Source: Pseudomaricurvus alkylphenolicus
GTDB lineage: Bacteria > Pseudomonadota > Gammaproteobacteria > Pseudomonadales > Cellvibrionaceae
Reading direction: 5' to 3'
Assembly: GCF_011683955.1 (NCBI RefSeq)
Contig: NZ_JAAQPI010000003.1
Coordinates: 62,001 to 126,000, forward strand
DNA length: 64,000 nt
Each line of letters begins with the position of its first letter. The stretch's first letter is position 1. Of the stretch, positions 9,282-18,462 are shown piece after piece. Made by a program: the position numbers and the translations under genes. Under the pieces are notes generated by a model. The model was not told the origin of the DNA. It saw only the letters and a list, made by a program, of their open reading frames with translations, and searched no databases.

Positions 9282-9632
9282 TTATTTCTTGAATTCCACC
9301 ATGTCATTTTTTTCCACGTCACCGCTTGATACTCTTGCTCGCGCAAAATGGTCATTAACAACCGAATTGATTTCTACAACACCAACGTACTCGACCCTGT
9401 AATCGTCGTCGCCCTCTTCTACAGCACCTTCCCAAACGTAGCGATAAACCTGAAGCTCTTGCCCCGGTTCAGCACCATCCTTACTACCTATGCAGACAAC
9501 CACTTCATCACTATCGATACCAACCACCTGACCTCTCATAATTTTTTCGTGATAGAACTGACTACCAGCACAAGCAGTTATAAGCCCGACAAAAACCACA
9601 AGAAGGCTTGCTCTCACTATTTTGTTTAACAT
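9282..9632 (-). CDS. Small lipoprotein, unknown function
   Basis: A 116-residue protein with a signal peptide and lipobox (LITAC, Cys about residue 21), so probably lipid-anchored. The mature part is acidic and beta-rich (GIDSDEVVVCIGSKDGAEPGQELQVYRY). GGAG precedes the ATG. It lies between cusC and the cytochrome gene on the same strand, in a cluster of envelope proteins linked to copper. No specific function is recognised. Confidence 0.7.
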   Translation of the reverse strand: MLNKIVRASLLVVFVGLITACAGSQFYHEKIMRGQVVGIDSDEVVVCIGSKDGAEPGQELQVYRYVWEGAVEEGDDDYRVEYVGVVEINSVVNDHFARARVSSGDVEKNDMVEFKK

Positions 9633-9687
9633 TTTGAATACTCCATTGGGAATAATTGATATAGCATGTAACTAAGTACGTTTAGCG

Positions 9688-10308
9688 TTACTCGGAAAAT
9701 GATGCTTTGATATATTTCAGTGCTGCATTAAGGTCAGCATCTGAAAGCTGACTATTTCCACCTCTCGGCGGCATAGCCATCAAACTACCAGAACTTTGGT
9801 AGCCATTGATGATATTGCTGAGAAGTTCGCTGTCCTTTTTAGTTAGGCGGCCATTTTTTCTGGTAAAGTCGGGCACACTAGGCAAACCACCCCTACCATC
9901 TGCACTATGGCAGGCCATACAGTTATTTTCATAAATACCCTTTCCCAAAAGTTTATCCTGACTCTCATTTACAGAAGCTTTTACCTCAGCATTACTAACA
10001 CTTCCATTTCTCGAACGGGTATTAACACCTTTCAAAAAGGTCACGATATCCCGAGTCTCTTGTCCAGTTAGACCCGCTCGTACACGCATATGGAACAGGC
10101 TAGTAAGCCCATCTTTCAAATCGGTCGGGTTGCGCATATTGTGGCAACGCGCGCAGTTTTCGGACCATGCCTTACTACCTTTGGCAAAATCCCCTGCTTC
10201 CGGATAATCGAGTGCATATAACGACTGTGTTGCTAATACCGTGAGTAACAAGAGGGCTGCTTTCTTTCTAACAGTATTTACACATTTCCAGATTAAATTT
10301 TTCATCAT
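9688..10308 (-). CDS. Di-haem cytochrome c
   Basis: About 206 residues from the ATG at 10308, chosen because GAGGAG lies 4 bases upstream; a TTG at 10320 is less likely. A signal peptide ends near LYALDY. Two c-type haem sites are visible, CARCH and CMACH, each followed by a possible axial methionine (MRVRAG, MAMPPRGG). It would be a periplasmic electron carrier. It lies directly downstream of the porin gene. A role in periplasmic copper oxidation or electron transfer is inferred from context. Confidence 0.85.
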   Translation of the reverse strand: MMKNLIWKCVNTVRKKAALLLLTVLATQSLYALDYPEAGDFAKGSKAWSENCARCHNMRNPTDLKDGLTSLFHMRVRAGLTGQETRDIVTFLKGVNTRSRNGSVSNAEVKASVNESQDKLLGKGIYENNCMACHSADGRGGLPSVPDFTRKNGRLTKKDSELLSNIINGYQSSGSLMAMPPRGGNSQLSDADLNAALKYIKASFSE

Positions 10309-10320
10309 GGTTCTCCTCAA

Positions 10321-11562
10321 TTAGAAGCCATAAGCCATTTGGAGCAAGAGTGCATCCTGATTAGCGTCGCTACCGGTCTGCCCATCGTTGAATTCGTAAG
10401 CTAGCTTTCCGATAAAGCTATTGGTAAAGAGGTAATTGGCCCCTATGGACCACTGCTGTTGGTCTTGGCTGTTATGAGGCGAATCGAAATCTGTATAGCG
10501 GGCTACCAATTCCCATTTGGATTGAGGGAATCGATAGGCTCCCTGGGTATACCAGGTCTCCCATGTCGCACCTTCTGATGCGGCAGTACCGCTACCGGTA
10601 TCAGCGCCAACTTCCGTTTCGACATATTCGCCGCGTAAATTGAACGCTTTGTATTGCCAGTTAAAATCTGCTCCGATCACATCATAATCACGTTCACCTT
10701 CACCGTTTAGTACACTACTATCGCCATCCTCAATGGAAGTCACCGTTGCTTTACCACTCGCCGCTGACAGGCCCAGTTCAAAACCAGCGAAGGGAATAAT
10801 ACCCAGGCGGCCGCCCATAACCTTTTCACCATCGCCGTCAGAACCGAATCCCTCAGCCTCCACACCATCCAGTTCAAATTCACCATCTTCGAATTCGGCA
10901 ATTAATTCCGGTCCATTGCTGAGATAAACAGCGTAGTTAGCCCTAACAGCTCCAATAGGAAATCCACCCCGCAACTGCAAACCCACATCTGAAACCGGAG
11001 CCGCACCATCATGGCCAAACCCAGGTGGTGCCGAGGGTAGTTTATTGATCCAGGAGGGATGAAAATTTTGTCGAAATTGACCAATTGGGCTTAAGAATTT
11101 TCCGCCCACTAAGACCATATAGTCATTGATAAACCAGTCGATGGTCAGGTATTCAAGGTTCGTTTCAGTCTTACCATCATCGCCTACAGTAAACTCAAGT
11201 TCCGATTCCAACATCACCAAATCGCGGTACTGAAAGTGAAAGATGGGAGCGAAAGTACCAACATTGAAACTACCATCCTCAGATTCTGAATCCGTATACC
11301 CGACATCAGCATAGCCAGTTATGTGGACTAGATTGTCAGCTTGTAACCGCTCTCCAGCTTTCGCAACATCCTTCTTGATAACCTGAACCTCTTCTTTAGT
11401 AGCACTCTTCTTAAGCTGCTGCCTTAGCTGATCCATTTCCTGCTGCATGCGCTCTAAGCGTTCAGCTAGCTCTTCAACAGAGGGCTCAGCTAGCGCCGCT
11501 GCTGAAACACTGAAAGCGGTGACAGTGAACATAATAGTGCTCGCTAGTTTATTTGTTTTCAT
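10321..11562 (-). CDS. Outer-membrane porin with N-terminal coiled coil
   Basis: A 413-residue protein with a signal peptide (cleavage near ALAEPS), a short coiled coil (about residues 28-70, ERLERMQQEMDQLRQQLKKS) and a beta-barrel of repeating amphipathic strands ending in the terminal aromatic MAYGF typical of outer-membrane proteins. It resembles OprP/OprO-like or general porins with a periplasmic trimerisation helix. The insertion is acidic (EFEDGEFELDGVEAEGFGSDGDGE). It sits upstream of the di-haem cytochrome gene. Solute is unknown. Confidence 0.8.
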   Translation of the reverse strand: MKTNKLASTIMFTVTAFSVSAAALAEPSVEELAERLERMQQEMDQLRQQLKKSATKEEVQVIKKDVAKAGERLQADNLVHITGYADVGYTDSESEDGSFNVGTFAPIFHFQYRDLVMLESELEFTVGDDGKTETNLEYLTIDWFINDYMVLVGGKFLSPIGQFRQNFHPSWINKLPSAPPGFGHDGAAPVSDVGLQLRGGFPIGAVRANYAVYLSNGPELIAEFEDGEFELDGVEAEGFGSDGDGEKVMGGRLGIIPFAGFELGLSAASGKATVTSIEDGDSSVLNGEGERDYDVIGADFNWQYKAFNLRGEYVETEVGADTGSGTAASEGATWETWYTQGAYRFPQSKWELVARYTDFDSPHNSQDQQQWSIGANYLFTNSFIGKLAYEFNDGQTGSDANQDALLLQMAYGF

Positions 11563-11588
11563 AACTTGTCTCCGTTGTGATATTGGAA

Positions 11589-11948
11589 CTACCTACCGGG
11601 TGGTCGCTTGTGACAACTCCAAGGTTCATGGCTGGCGTTATCTTTCACGTTCTGATCGACAAACTTGTAATAACCTTCTTTAAAATGTGTCCACCAATCA
11701 TCAGCAATATCGCATTCATGCTTCCTAATAATTTCTTCAATCTCATTCAGCTCTCGTTTCGTTGCGTCATAGGCCACCTTGAGTAAACTTTCTGATGGAT
11801 CTACAGAGACTGCATCTACGCCCAATAGCTTTTCAATTTCTTGAGCGATTAACTGATGGTGTTCAAGCACAGGGCCTTCCAATTTCAAATGACGTACCAT
11901 CAGAGAGTCTTCGTTCACACCGACTTTGTGTTGCTGCTTACTATCCAT
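11589..11948 (-). CDS. Small protein with HMA-like fold lacking the CxxC metal site
   Basis: A 119-residue soluble protein without signal peptide. The stretch MVRHLKLEGPVLEHHQLIAQEIEKLLGVDAVSVDPSESLLKV has the beta-alpha-beta pattern of heavy-metal-associated domains, but His-His replaces the usual CxxC. The C terminus is Trp/His/Cys-bearing (DDWWTHF, HEPWSCH). It could be a cytoplasmic metal chaperone of atypical type. The assignment rests on pattern only. Confidence 0.55.
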   Translation of the reverse strand: MDSKQQHKVGVNEDSLMVRHLKLEGPVLEHHQLIAQEIEKLLGVDAVSVDPSESLLKVAYDATKRELNEIEEIIRKHECDIADDWWTHFKEGYYKFVDQNVKDNASHEPWSCHKRPPGR

Positions 11949-12053
11949 AACTCTCTCCTTTGTTTTCCCATCCCCACCTAGCCATTAAACTGATACGGTG
12001 AATGACTAGGTAGGGGCTAAACTGCTCGGCTTAAACAACTATCGAATAAACTA

Positions 12054-12305
12054 CTATTTGTGCACTTTCTTGTGGTTATGCACTTTCTTCTTTTTCGGTT
12101 TCTCAGCGGCTTCATCGTTGTCTGTCGCAGCCGATTCACCTGCAGATGGCAGCCCTTTGTGCTTGCGGTGGTCATGTTTGAACTTTTTCTGCTGTTCGAC
12201 TTGCTTCGCTACAGGTTCCTGTTCAGGCGAATCAGATTCGTTAGCCATCGCCATTGAAGACAGACCAAGCGCAATTGATATTAGAGCTGTTAATAAGAGT
12301 TTCAT
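12054..12305 (-). CDS. Small secreted His/Lys-rich protein
   Basis: An 83-residue protein with a clear signal peptide ending at AMANE. The mature part is low-complexity, with HDHRKHK and a KPKKKKVHNHKKVHK tail, suggesting periplasmic metal or polyanion binding. A GGAGAATAACC precedes the ATG. It is one of several small His/Met-rich exported proteins in this copper region. No family recognised. Confidence 0.65.
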   Translation of the reverse strand: MKLLLTALISIALGLSSMAMANESDSPEQEPVAKQVEQQKKFKHDHRKHKGLPSAGESAATDNDEAAEKPKKKKVHNHKKVHK

Positions 12306-12396
12306 GGTTATTCTCCGCTAATCATTTAGTAGTTTGTTTGTACACATCGGATATTTCGTTCTGATCTCATAGGCATTTACCTCTCAAGCTACTCGT

Positions 12397-13047
12397 TTAA
12401 TGTTGTTCCACTGAAACCCGGCCAAAGTGGGGAATAAACGCCGGAGTGCTATTTCTGTATTGAATATATTGATCACCAAATTGCTCAATGGCCTGGCGCT
12501 CCTCCGCTTTTGAAAGACGGAGGTACACCAACAGTAAAATGGGAAACATGACCAACGTAGGAATGGTTGGCCATTGCAACAAAAATCCAAACATAATCAG
12601 GACAAAGGCGACGTATTGTGGATGTCGCATACGCGCGTACCATCCGGATGTAGCTAATACACCGGCCTGCTGCGCCTTGTGTAAAACGCTCCAGGCAGAC
12701 GCTAATAGGAAGAACCCCAGCACGATCAGTACATTGCTGGCGATATGCAATGGGTCAAAATGAGCGTTGCCCTCAAAACCAAGGATCGTATGCAACAAGT
12801 GACCGTTTTCATGAGCCAGGAAATCAACACCAGGGTATTTCTCAGCCAACCAGCCAGACAAGAAGTAAATAGTGAGCGGAAAGCCATACATTTCAGTGAA
12901 CAAAGCGACGATAAAGGCGGAAAAAGCCCCCAGACTCCGCCAGTCACGTTCCGTCTTCGGCTTGGTAAAACTGAAAGCGAAGAAAATAAAGATGGCTGAA
13001 TTTAATATGACGAGGGTCCATAAGCCGTACGCTGACTCACCGTGCAT
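12397..13047 (-). CDS. Isoprenylcysteine methyltransferase-like membrane protein
   Basis: About 216 residues from the ATG at 13047, which has AAGGAG seven bases upstream. It has five or so hydrophobic helices and the C-terminal motif YARMRHPQYVAFVLIMFGFLLQWPT, typical of the ICMT/PEMT-like methyltransferase family. The start overlaps the DUF2933 gene by 11 bases. This family often accompanies copper P-type ATPases on mobile metal islands, though its substrate there is not known to me. Confidence 0.75.
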   Translation of the reverse strand: MHGESAYGLWTLVILNSAIFIFFAFSFTKPKTERDWRSLGAFSAFIVALFTEMYGFPLTIYFLSGWLAEKYPGVDFLAHENGHLLHTILGFEGNAHFDPLHIASNVLIVLGFFLLASAWSVLHKAQQAGVLATSGWYARMRHPQYVAFVLIMFGFLLQWPTIPTLVMFPILLLVYLRLSKAEERQAIEQFGDQYIQYRNSTPAFIPHFGRVSVEQH

Positions 13048-13363
13048 TGTCTTTCTCCTTATCGGTTCGCTCTTCACGACCCGCTTTCAAGCCTTCAATA
13101 TAACCATCGCGGTAGGCCTCATTTTTGTTTGTCTCCTCCTTGAATGAATCATGCGAGCTATCATGATCTGTCGAGTGATGATGCCCGTGCCCACCGTGCA
13201 TAAAAATGTGCATCAGAGGACATAAAAGCAGGATCAAATAGGGCAAGAATTGAAAAATATGCTCTCGATGTTCGATAAACAGCAAATAGGTTGGAAAAGA
13301 GATAAACAGTAAGGCAACCAACCCCTGCGGAGTCATCCAAAAGGATTTATTACTCTTACCCAT
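13037..13363 (-). CDS. DUF2933-type small membrane protein
   Basis: A 108-residue protein with two hydrophobic helices. PYLILLLCPLMHIFMHGGHGHHHSTDHDSSHD, with a His-rich stretch after the second helix, matches the DUF2933 pattern. The charged C terminus is KAGREERTDKEKDNAR. The ATG overlaps the end of the DUF5676 gene by 8 bases, and its own 3' end overlaps the methyltransferase start, so translation is coupled. Probably a metal-linked membrane accessory protein. Confidence 0.75.
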   Translation of the reverse strand: MGKSNKSFWMTPQGLVALLFISFPTYLLFIEHREHIFQFLPYLILLLCPLMHIFMHGGHGHHHSTDHDSSHDSFKEETNKNEAYRDGYIEGLKAGREERTDKEKDNAR

Positions 13364-13628
13364 TTCGGCCTCCGGCGATCAAACGGTTGTAAATGGTTGC
13401 AATCAGCCATGCGGTGACCCCCGCCGTTATCGACCAGGCAACCAGCCCGATCAACAATCCAGACCAACGCATATCCCACTGCCAGGTCATCATATCGCTG
13501 TGCAACATGGCTCCCGACACATGCATCGCCTGGCTGGGGAGTAAAGCCACAAGTAACGTACACAGCACCCATAGCGCGGCAAAACTGATGGCCGCCGCCA
13601 GTGCAAATTTGTTTGCGTTCAGTTTCAT
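13356..13628 (-). CDS. DUF5676-type small membrane protein
   Basis: The true start is the ATG at 13628 ([15 protein letters not shown]), giving 90 residues; the longer upstream reading frame only shadows copA. Two hydrophobic helices flank a Met/Trp-rich loop ([13 protein letters not shown]). It overlaps the copA stop by four bases as ATGA. The set copA, DUF5676, DUF2933 and the methyltransferase forms one tightly overlapping operon. Confidence 0.75.
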   Translation of the reverse strand: MKLNANKFALAAAISFAALWVLCTLLVALLPSQAMHVSGAMLHSDMMTWQWDMRWSGLLIGLVAWSITAGVTAWLIATIYNRLIAGGRNG

Positions 13629-16117
13629 TTTTCCACCTCCAGTTGAGCGCGTTTCAAAAGTAGTGAATTGCCGATTACCGTCAGGGAACTCGTTGTCATA
13701 GCCACAACACCCACCATGGGGTGTAATAACCCGAGAGCAGCAATGGGAATGGCAGCCAGATTGTAGATCCAGGCCCAAAAGAGATTTTCGAGAATCTTGC
13801 GGAAGGTGGCTTTAGACAGCCGAATGGCCTCCACCAGCTTGCTCAGCTCACCCTGTACCAGGGTGACATCCGCTGCTTCAATGGCAACATCAGCACCCGC
13901 GCCGATGGCGATACCCACATTGGCCTGTTTTAACGCCGGTGCATCATTGATACCATCACCGACCATGGCCACCCGATCCCCGTGCTCTGCCTGTAACTGC
14001 CGAATGGCATCGACTTTACCTTCCGGCAAGACTCCAGCCAGCACCTCGTCGATACCCACCAAGTCAGCAACATGCCGAGCCGTGCGCTCGTTATCGCCAG
14101 TGACCATCGCCACCTGTATGCCCATTCTGTGCAGCGCCGCAATCGCCGACTTGGAATCCGCTTTGACCGTATCAGCTACAGCGACAAGTCCCGCAGCACG
14201 ACCCTCGATTGCCACAAGCATGGCAGTCTTGCCTTCGCTCTCCAGCCGAGTCAGGGCCGTATCCAGCTCTTCTCCAAGTTCAATTTGTAGTTCCATCAGC
14301 AAGCGGCGGCTACCAACATGAACCTGCCGACCGTCCACCACACCTTCGACACCCCGGGCGGTGAGAGATTTGAATTGCTTTACGTCCGGAACATTTAAGT
14401 CCCGAGAGTCGGCGCCCGCGACAATGGCTTGCGCAAGCGGGTGCTCCGAGCCTGCCTCCACAGACGCCGCCGACATAAGTACTTCGTTTTCTTCAAAACC
14501 TTCAGTGGCAAGGACATTCGTTAGCGCGGGCTTGCCCTCGGTAATGGTCCCCGTTTTATCCAGGACGACCATCTTGATATCCTTGAATGTCTGAATGGCT
14601 TCGCCGGAGCGAATCAACACACCCCGTTCAGCCCCCATCCCGGAACCCACCATAATGGCCGTAGGCGTCGCCAGTCCCAGCGCGCACGGGCAGGCGATTA
14701 CGAGTACTGCTACGGCAGCCAAGATTGCAGCCATCAATGGAGAAAGCGTAGGGTCTACCCAGGGCAGAATATTGGCTCCCCAAAGCAAGACCGGACGTAG
14801 GGTTTCAGCCATCAGTAGCCACATGACGAAACTCGCCAGTGCGATGACAATAACCCCTGGCACAAATCGAGCGGTTACCCTGTCGGCAAATTCCTGGATA
14901 GGTACTTTTGAACCCTGAGCCTCTTCAACGAGGCGAATAACCTGGGCAAGAAAGGTATCGCCCCCAACCCGGGTAGCCCGAACTTTTAGTAGTCCTTCCT
15001 TGTTGATGGTAGCGCCTATGACATTGTCACCAATTGTTTTCTCAACCGGAACAGATTCTCCAGTTGCTATGGACTCATCCACATGACTTACACCGTCGAC
15101 TATCTCCCCATCGGTGGGGATCTTTCCGCCTGGACGCACCAACATCAAATCACCCACCTGTAGCTCAGCAATCGGCACTTCCTCTTCCTTACCGGCGCGC
15201 AAAACCGTAGCCGTTTTAGCCCCGAGTGTTAATAAACGCTTGATCGCCTGCGAAGCCCGCCCCTTAGCTCGGGTTTCCAGATATTTTCCTAGTAGATGAA
15301 AAGTCATTATCGTGGAGGCCATCTCGATAAAAGATGTCATTGGATAGAAAAAACCAATCAGACCTATCAGATACGGCGGTAAGCTGCCCATGGAAATGAG
15401 CACATCCATGTTCGCCGTTCGATTGGTTAGAGATCGCCAGGCCGAGCGGTGCGTCGCCATACCACCCCGCAAAAATACGGCGGGAAACGCCAATAACGCC
15501 ACGATCAACAAATAGCCGGGAATCGGCTGCCAAAACATCTGGGGAATCATCAGTAACATGATCAAGGTGGTAGGTATTGCCGCAAACCACAGCCTCTGCC
15601 AGGCCTCCTTGAGGTAGCGTTCTTCCGAGTCATCTTCAGCGGAGGTTGATACTGAACCTTTATGTACAGAAGTAACGTCGTATCCAGCTTTTATCACCGC
15701 CTGTTCTATGAGATCGGCGCTGGATGTTTGACGGTCGTAATCAACCACCACTTTATGCGTGCCGATATTGGCTGTAATTGCATAAATACCTGACAACCTT
15801 CGAATAGAGGTGTCAATCAAACCAGCGCAGTGATCGCTACCCATACCGGGAACAGTGAGCGTAAGTTGCGCAACGTTTTCTCTTTTTATAGAGTCAACTT
15901 CATATCCACCTCTCTCCACAGCACTTTGCAAATCTGTTAGCTCTAATTGTTCGGTATCAAAGCGCACCGATACTCGATGAAGGGCGATATTGCTTTCAAC
16001 CAAAATTACCCCTTCTAACCTCATGAGTGATTGCTTCACCAGGCCCGCGCAGTGATCACTGCCCATTCCAGGTACAACCAAATTCGCTTGACCTGTTACA
16101 CCACCAGCCTTACCCAT
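13625..16117 (-). CDS. copA: CopA-type copper/silver-exporting P-type ATPase
   Basis: An 830-residue P1B-ATPase that pumps Cu(I)/Ag(I) out of the cytoplasm. Two N-terminal HMA-like domains carry GMGSDHC (residues 17-23 and 91-97) where GMxCxxC is usual, so each has one cysteine. Later motifs are canonical: TGES (352-355), the intramembrane CPC (476-478), phosphorylated Asp520 in [13 protein letters not shown] and GDGINDAP. The last helices carry MTTSS and YN as in copper pumps. It follows a MerR gene and heads a cluster of copper accessory genes. Confidence 0.93.
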   Translation of the reverse strand: MGKAGGVTGQANLVVPGMGSDHCAGLVKQSLMRLEGVILVESNIALHRVSVRFDTEQLELTDLQSAVERGGYEVDSIKRENVAQLTLTVPGMGSDHCAGLIDTSIRRLSGIYAITANIGTHKVVVDYDRQTSSADLIEQAVIKAGYDVTSVHKGSVSTSAEDDSEERYLKEAWQRLWFAAIPTTLIMLLMIPQMFWQPIPGYLLIVALLAFPAVFLRGGMATHRSAWRSLTNRTANMDVLISMGSLPPYLIGLIGFFYPMTSFIEMASTIMTFHLLGKYLETRAKGRASQAIKRLLTLGAKTATVLRAGKEEEVPIAELQVGDLMLVRPGGKIPTDGEIVDGVSHVDESIATGESVPVEKTIGDNVIGATINKEGLLKVRATRVGGDTFLAQVIRLVEEAQGSKVPIQEFADRVTARFVPGVIVIALASFVMWLLMAETLRPVLLWGANILPWVDPTLSPLMAAILAAVAVLVIACPCALGLATPTAIMVGSGMGAERGVLIRSGEAIQTFKDIKMVVLDKTGTITEGKPALTNVLATEGFEENEVLMSAASVEAGSEHPLAQAIVAGADSRDLNVPDVKQFKSLTARGVEGVVDGRQVHVGSRRLLMELQIELGEELDTALTRLESEGKTAMLVAIEGRAAGLVAVADTVKADSKSAIAALHRMGIQVAMVTGDNERTARHVADLVGIDEVLAGVLPEGKVDAIRQLQAEHGDRVAMVGDGINDAPALKQANVGIAIGAGADVAIEAADVTLVQGELSKLVEAIRLSKATFRKILENLFWAWIYNLAAIPIAALGLLHPMVGVVAMTTSSLTVIGNSLLLKRAQLEVEK

Positions 16118-16131
16118 TCCCCCGTTACTTT

Positions 16132-16230
16132 TTATAGCTTCAGCTCAAATGACTCTTTCGAACCTTGGACTTCTATTGGGGTGTCAGCGGAACGGACTGA
16201 AGCATCTGGACCATTTGTATTGCGATTCAT
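16132..16230 (-). CDS. Possible 32-residue peptide between merR and copA
   Basis: An ATG at 16228-16230 overlaps the merR stop as ATGA, and a 32-codon frame ([20 protein letters not shown], ending FELKL) stops 14 bases before copA. The overlap suggests coupled translation, either as a real peptide or as a leader that keeps ribosomes moving into copA. No known family. Confidence 0.35.
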   Translation of the reverse strand: MNRNTNGPDASVRSADTPIEVQGSKESFELKL

Positions 16231-16688
16231 GACTTTGACTCCTGGATATGATTACCGCTGTATTTTTCTGTCAAGTGATTGGCGCTATCCCAAGTTTCGA
16301 TAAGGTGACAAATACTCTCCCCTGAAGGAGCGCGGTCAGGTAATTCGCGCCAATCACTGGATGCGCATTCCATACGAGCCATCAGTTTCTGCGCGTCGCG
16401 CATCTCTTCACGAATGGCCTCCAGTCGCCGGTCGATGAGTTTTCGAACCAACGGGCAAGGGGTATCACCGGACGCCGCCATATCCAGGATTGCCCGAATA
16501 TCTTTCAGGGTGAAACCCAGTCTTTTGGCCGACAATAGAAAGCGCAGTCGACGTTCTTGCTGTATTCCATAGCGTCGATAGCCGTTGGCTGTATCCCTTT
16601 CCGGAGATAGCAAACCCAGCTTTGTGTAGTGCCGAATAGTGTCAGCACTCACATTAAATCGTCTGGCGATTTCAGTTACCGTTTTCAT
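16227..16688 (-). CDS. MerR-family heavy-metal-responsive regulator
   Basis: About 153 residues from the ATG at 16688 (MKTVTEIARRFNVSADTIRHYTK), where AAAGG lies upstream. The N-terminal winged helix-turn-helix is followed by a long dimerisation helix. Metal-binding cysteines occur as TPCPLV, MECASS and SICHLI, a three-cysteine layout seen in CadR/PbrR/ZntR-like members rather than the two of CueR. It is the first gene of the copA operon, and a MerR-type promoter lies about 105 bases upstream, so autoregulation is likely. The inducing metal is uncertain. Confidence 0.85.
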   Translation of the reverse strand: MKTVTEIARRFNVSADTIRHYTKLGLLSPERDTANGYRRYGIQQERRLRFLLSAKRLGFTLKDIRAILDMAASGDTPCPLVRKLIDRRLEAIREEMRDAQKLMARMECASSDWRELPDRAPSGESICHLIETWDSANHLTEKYSGNHIQESKS

Positions 16689-16793
16689 AACACCTTTCAT
16701 CCTGACGTGTATTCGCAATCAGCTATTGGTTTCGCAAATACTTTCCAGTTACTGTCGGAGCGCTGAAGTTAGACGCACCCGGCCTAGGAATTG

Positions 16794-16825
16794 ATCGTAC
16801 AACCTGGGTGTAACACCTAGGTCAA
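16794..16825 (-). promoter_or_regulatory. MerR-type promoter with overlong spacer and dyad
   Basis: On the minus strand TTGACC (16820-16825) and TACGAT (16794-16799) are separated by 20 bases, the long spacing typical of MerR-activated promoters. Between them lies the near-perfect dyad ACCTAGGTG-TTA-CACCCAGGT (16802-16822, one mismatch). It faces the merR-copA operon. Confidence 0.7.
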
Positions 16826-16879
16826 TAGGTCAATGTTTGGAAATTCCGAAATAACAGGCGCAGTGACGCCTTTCGGAAA

Positions 16880-17293
16880 TTAGGCGTGTTTTGGAGGATG
16901 AAAAATACGGGAAGGGAGCCCGTAGGCACGTGCTCCAGCGGAAGCAGCTACAAGAGAGCTGCTGAGTAGGTCGAGATTAACTGATGACTTTTGGAATGCT
17001 GCGACTCCACTCACTACGCAAGATGAGGTACATATTCCATCCATGCAATCCATATCGCAATCGTCACAGGACTCAGAGGAAGCAGAGTCGGCAGTCTTTT
17101 CATGGCAAGGAGCTTTCGATTGCTCTTCTGCACCTTGATCACCATGATGCCCCATGGGGTGGGCCATGACACCAGAATCCACCATTTCAGCCGAATGGGA
17201 ACTATCATCCGTCATTTGCGCAGGCATAGCAGCCATTAGAGGCTGAACGATCAACCCCCAAATCACTAATGCTATACCAATCAAACGAATCAT
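16880..17293 (-). CDS. Secreted Cys/His/Met-rich protein, CopL-like
   Basis: About 137 residues from the ATG at 17293, with AAGAG seven bases upstream. A signal peptide ends near LMAAMPAQ. The mature part is rich in possible copper ligands (MAHPMGHHGDQG, CDDCDMDCMDGICTSSC) and ends in SRIFHPPKHA. The same design recurs in the protein at 19474-19845, so the two look like diverged paralogues. A periplasmic copper-binding role is inferred from composition and neighbours. Confidence 0.65.
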   Translation of the reverse strand: MIRLIGIALVIWGLIVQPLMAAMPAQMTDDSSHSAEMVDSGVMAHPMGHHGDQGAEEQSKAPCHEKTADSASSESCDDCDMDCMDGICTSSCVVSGVAAFQKSSVNLDLLSSSLVAASAGARAYGLPSRIFHPPKHA

Positions 17294-17450
17294 AGACACA
17301 CTCTTAAACTATCTCATTTACAGCATATTATTATTGCTGACATCAATAGTTGACCTAAATCAAATGTTGTATACATGGGTTTCCTTCATAGGGTATAGGT
17401 CTGCCCAAAAGAAACACCTTAAACCCTAAATAGTCAGAGGAAGTTGTCAA

Positions 17451-17801
17451 CTACCCCTCCACAGTCTCCTCTAGTTGATCAAGCAACTCCTGCATATCTC
17501 TCAGACTGTTTTTCATTGCAGCCAAATAGTCGAGATCATGCTTACTTAAACTAGCACGGACTGAGCTATTCTCCTTAGCCAACGAGTTTCTGAGCAGTAA
17601 CACAGTACTTCTTAATGTAGACACCTGCCTTTTGATACTCTTTATCTTTTCCGTTTTGCTGGAAGCCACCTGGAAATCTTTTTGGTACTGGAGTATATAA
17701 GATCTCTTTTTCTCCAAATCTCTCGCAGGGTCTTCGCCATTGTGGGCATAAACCGTCATAGATATAAACAGCATGCACATTGTAGTTACCAAGTATTTCA
17801 T
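17451..17801 (-). CDS. Small secreted coiled-coil protein, unknown
   Basis: A 116-residue protein with a signal peptide ending near VYAHNG and a mostly helical, charged mature part predicted to form a coiled coil (KTEKIKSIKRQVSTLRSTVLLLRNSLAKENSS). It lies 16 bases downstream of the mono-haem cytochrome gene on the same strand, so probably the same operon. No family recognised. Confidence 0.6.
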   Translation of the reverse strand: MKYLVTTMCMLFISMTVYAHNGEDPARDLEKKRSYILQYQKDFQVASSKTEKIKSIKRQVSTLRSTVLLLRNSLAKENSSVRASLSKHDLDYLAAMKNSLRDMQELLDQLEETVEG

Positions 17802-17817
17802 TATTTTCTCGCTTTAG

Positions 17818-18381
17818 TTAATGATGAGATGAAGTATTAGGTTCGTCTCGTGCTGTGATAATTTGATATTGTTCCGGGTTTAATTCAGGCAGTTTCTGCA
17901 GGAACGCAACCATCGCCCAAATACGATCATCATCATGTGTTGGCCCCCACGCAGGCATACCTGAGGCTTTAATACCGTGTTTGATAATCCAGAACTGACG
18001 TCGAGCGGTTTGCTCGGCATCTGTTTGATCAGGATGATCATGTCCATGCTCTATTGAGGTCTTGCTCAGATTTGGTGGTTTCGGATACAAACCAATACTC
18101 ATATCGCTTTGCTCCTTTCCAGGCTTCAGGTGGCAAGAAACACACATATCGTTATAGTCAGCGCCACCAGAGAGAAGCAATCCAGGATCATCCAGTGGAG
18201 GAACACTGACACTTCCTGAAGCTTTCTTGATGGATTGCTCACGCAGGGTTTCCAGTAACCAATAAGTAAGCTTGTTGTGAGGAACGTCAGCGCCCATAGG
18301 ATAGGCCCCTGAGTACAGATAGCCCACACCTCCCACCAAAACAACGGCCACAATAAGGACAAGGGATTTAACCATGCTCAT
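17818..18381 (-). CDS. Mono-haem cytochrome c, membrane-anchored
   Basis: A 187-residue protein with an uncleaved or cleaved N-terminal hydrophobic helix (about residues 5-25). One haem site CVSCH and a later SGMPAWGPTH, whose Met is the likely axial ligand, are visible. The C-terminal DDDRIWAMVAFLQKLPELNPEQY is typical of class I cytochromes. AGGA precedes the ATG. It could pass electrons from periplasmic Cu(I) oxidation, but this is inferred from context only. Confidence 0.8.
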   Translation of the reverse strand: MSMVKSLVLIVAVVLVGGVGYLYSGAYPMGADVPHNKLTYWLLETLREQSIKKASGSVSVPPLDDPGLLLSGGADYNDMCVSCHLKPGKEQSDMSIGLYPKPPNLSKTSIEHGHDHPDQTDAEQTARRQFWIIKHGIKASGMPAWGPTHDDDRIWAMVAFLQKLPELNPEQYQIITARDEPNTSSHH

Positions 18382-18462
18382 TTTATCTTCCTAATGACAT
18401 CAACAGCCATTCAATAAAACCAGTAGCGGGAAGCAGCTGTGCCTGCCGCCCTACCAGTTAAG

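Noticed and set aside
13797-14918. Plus-strand frames opposite copA
   Set aside because: Reverse-frame shadows of a canonical P-type ATPase.
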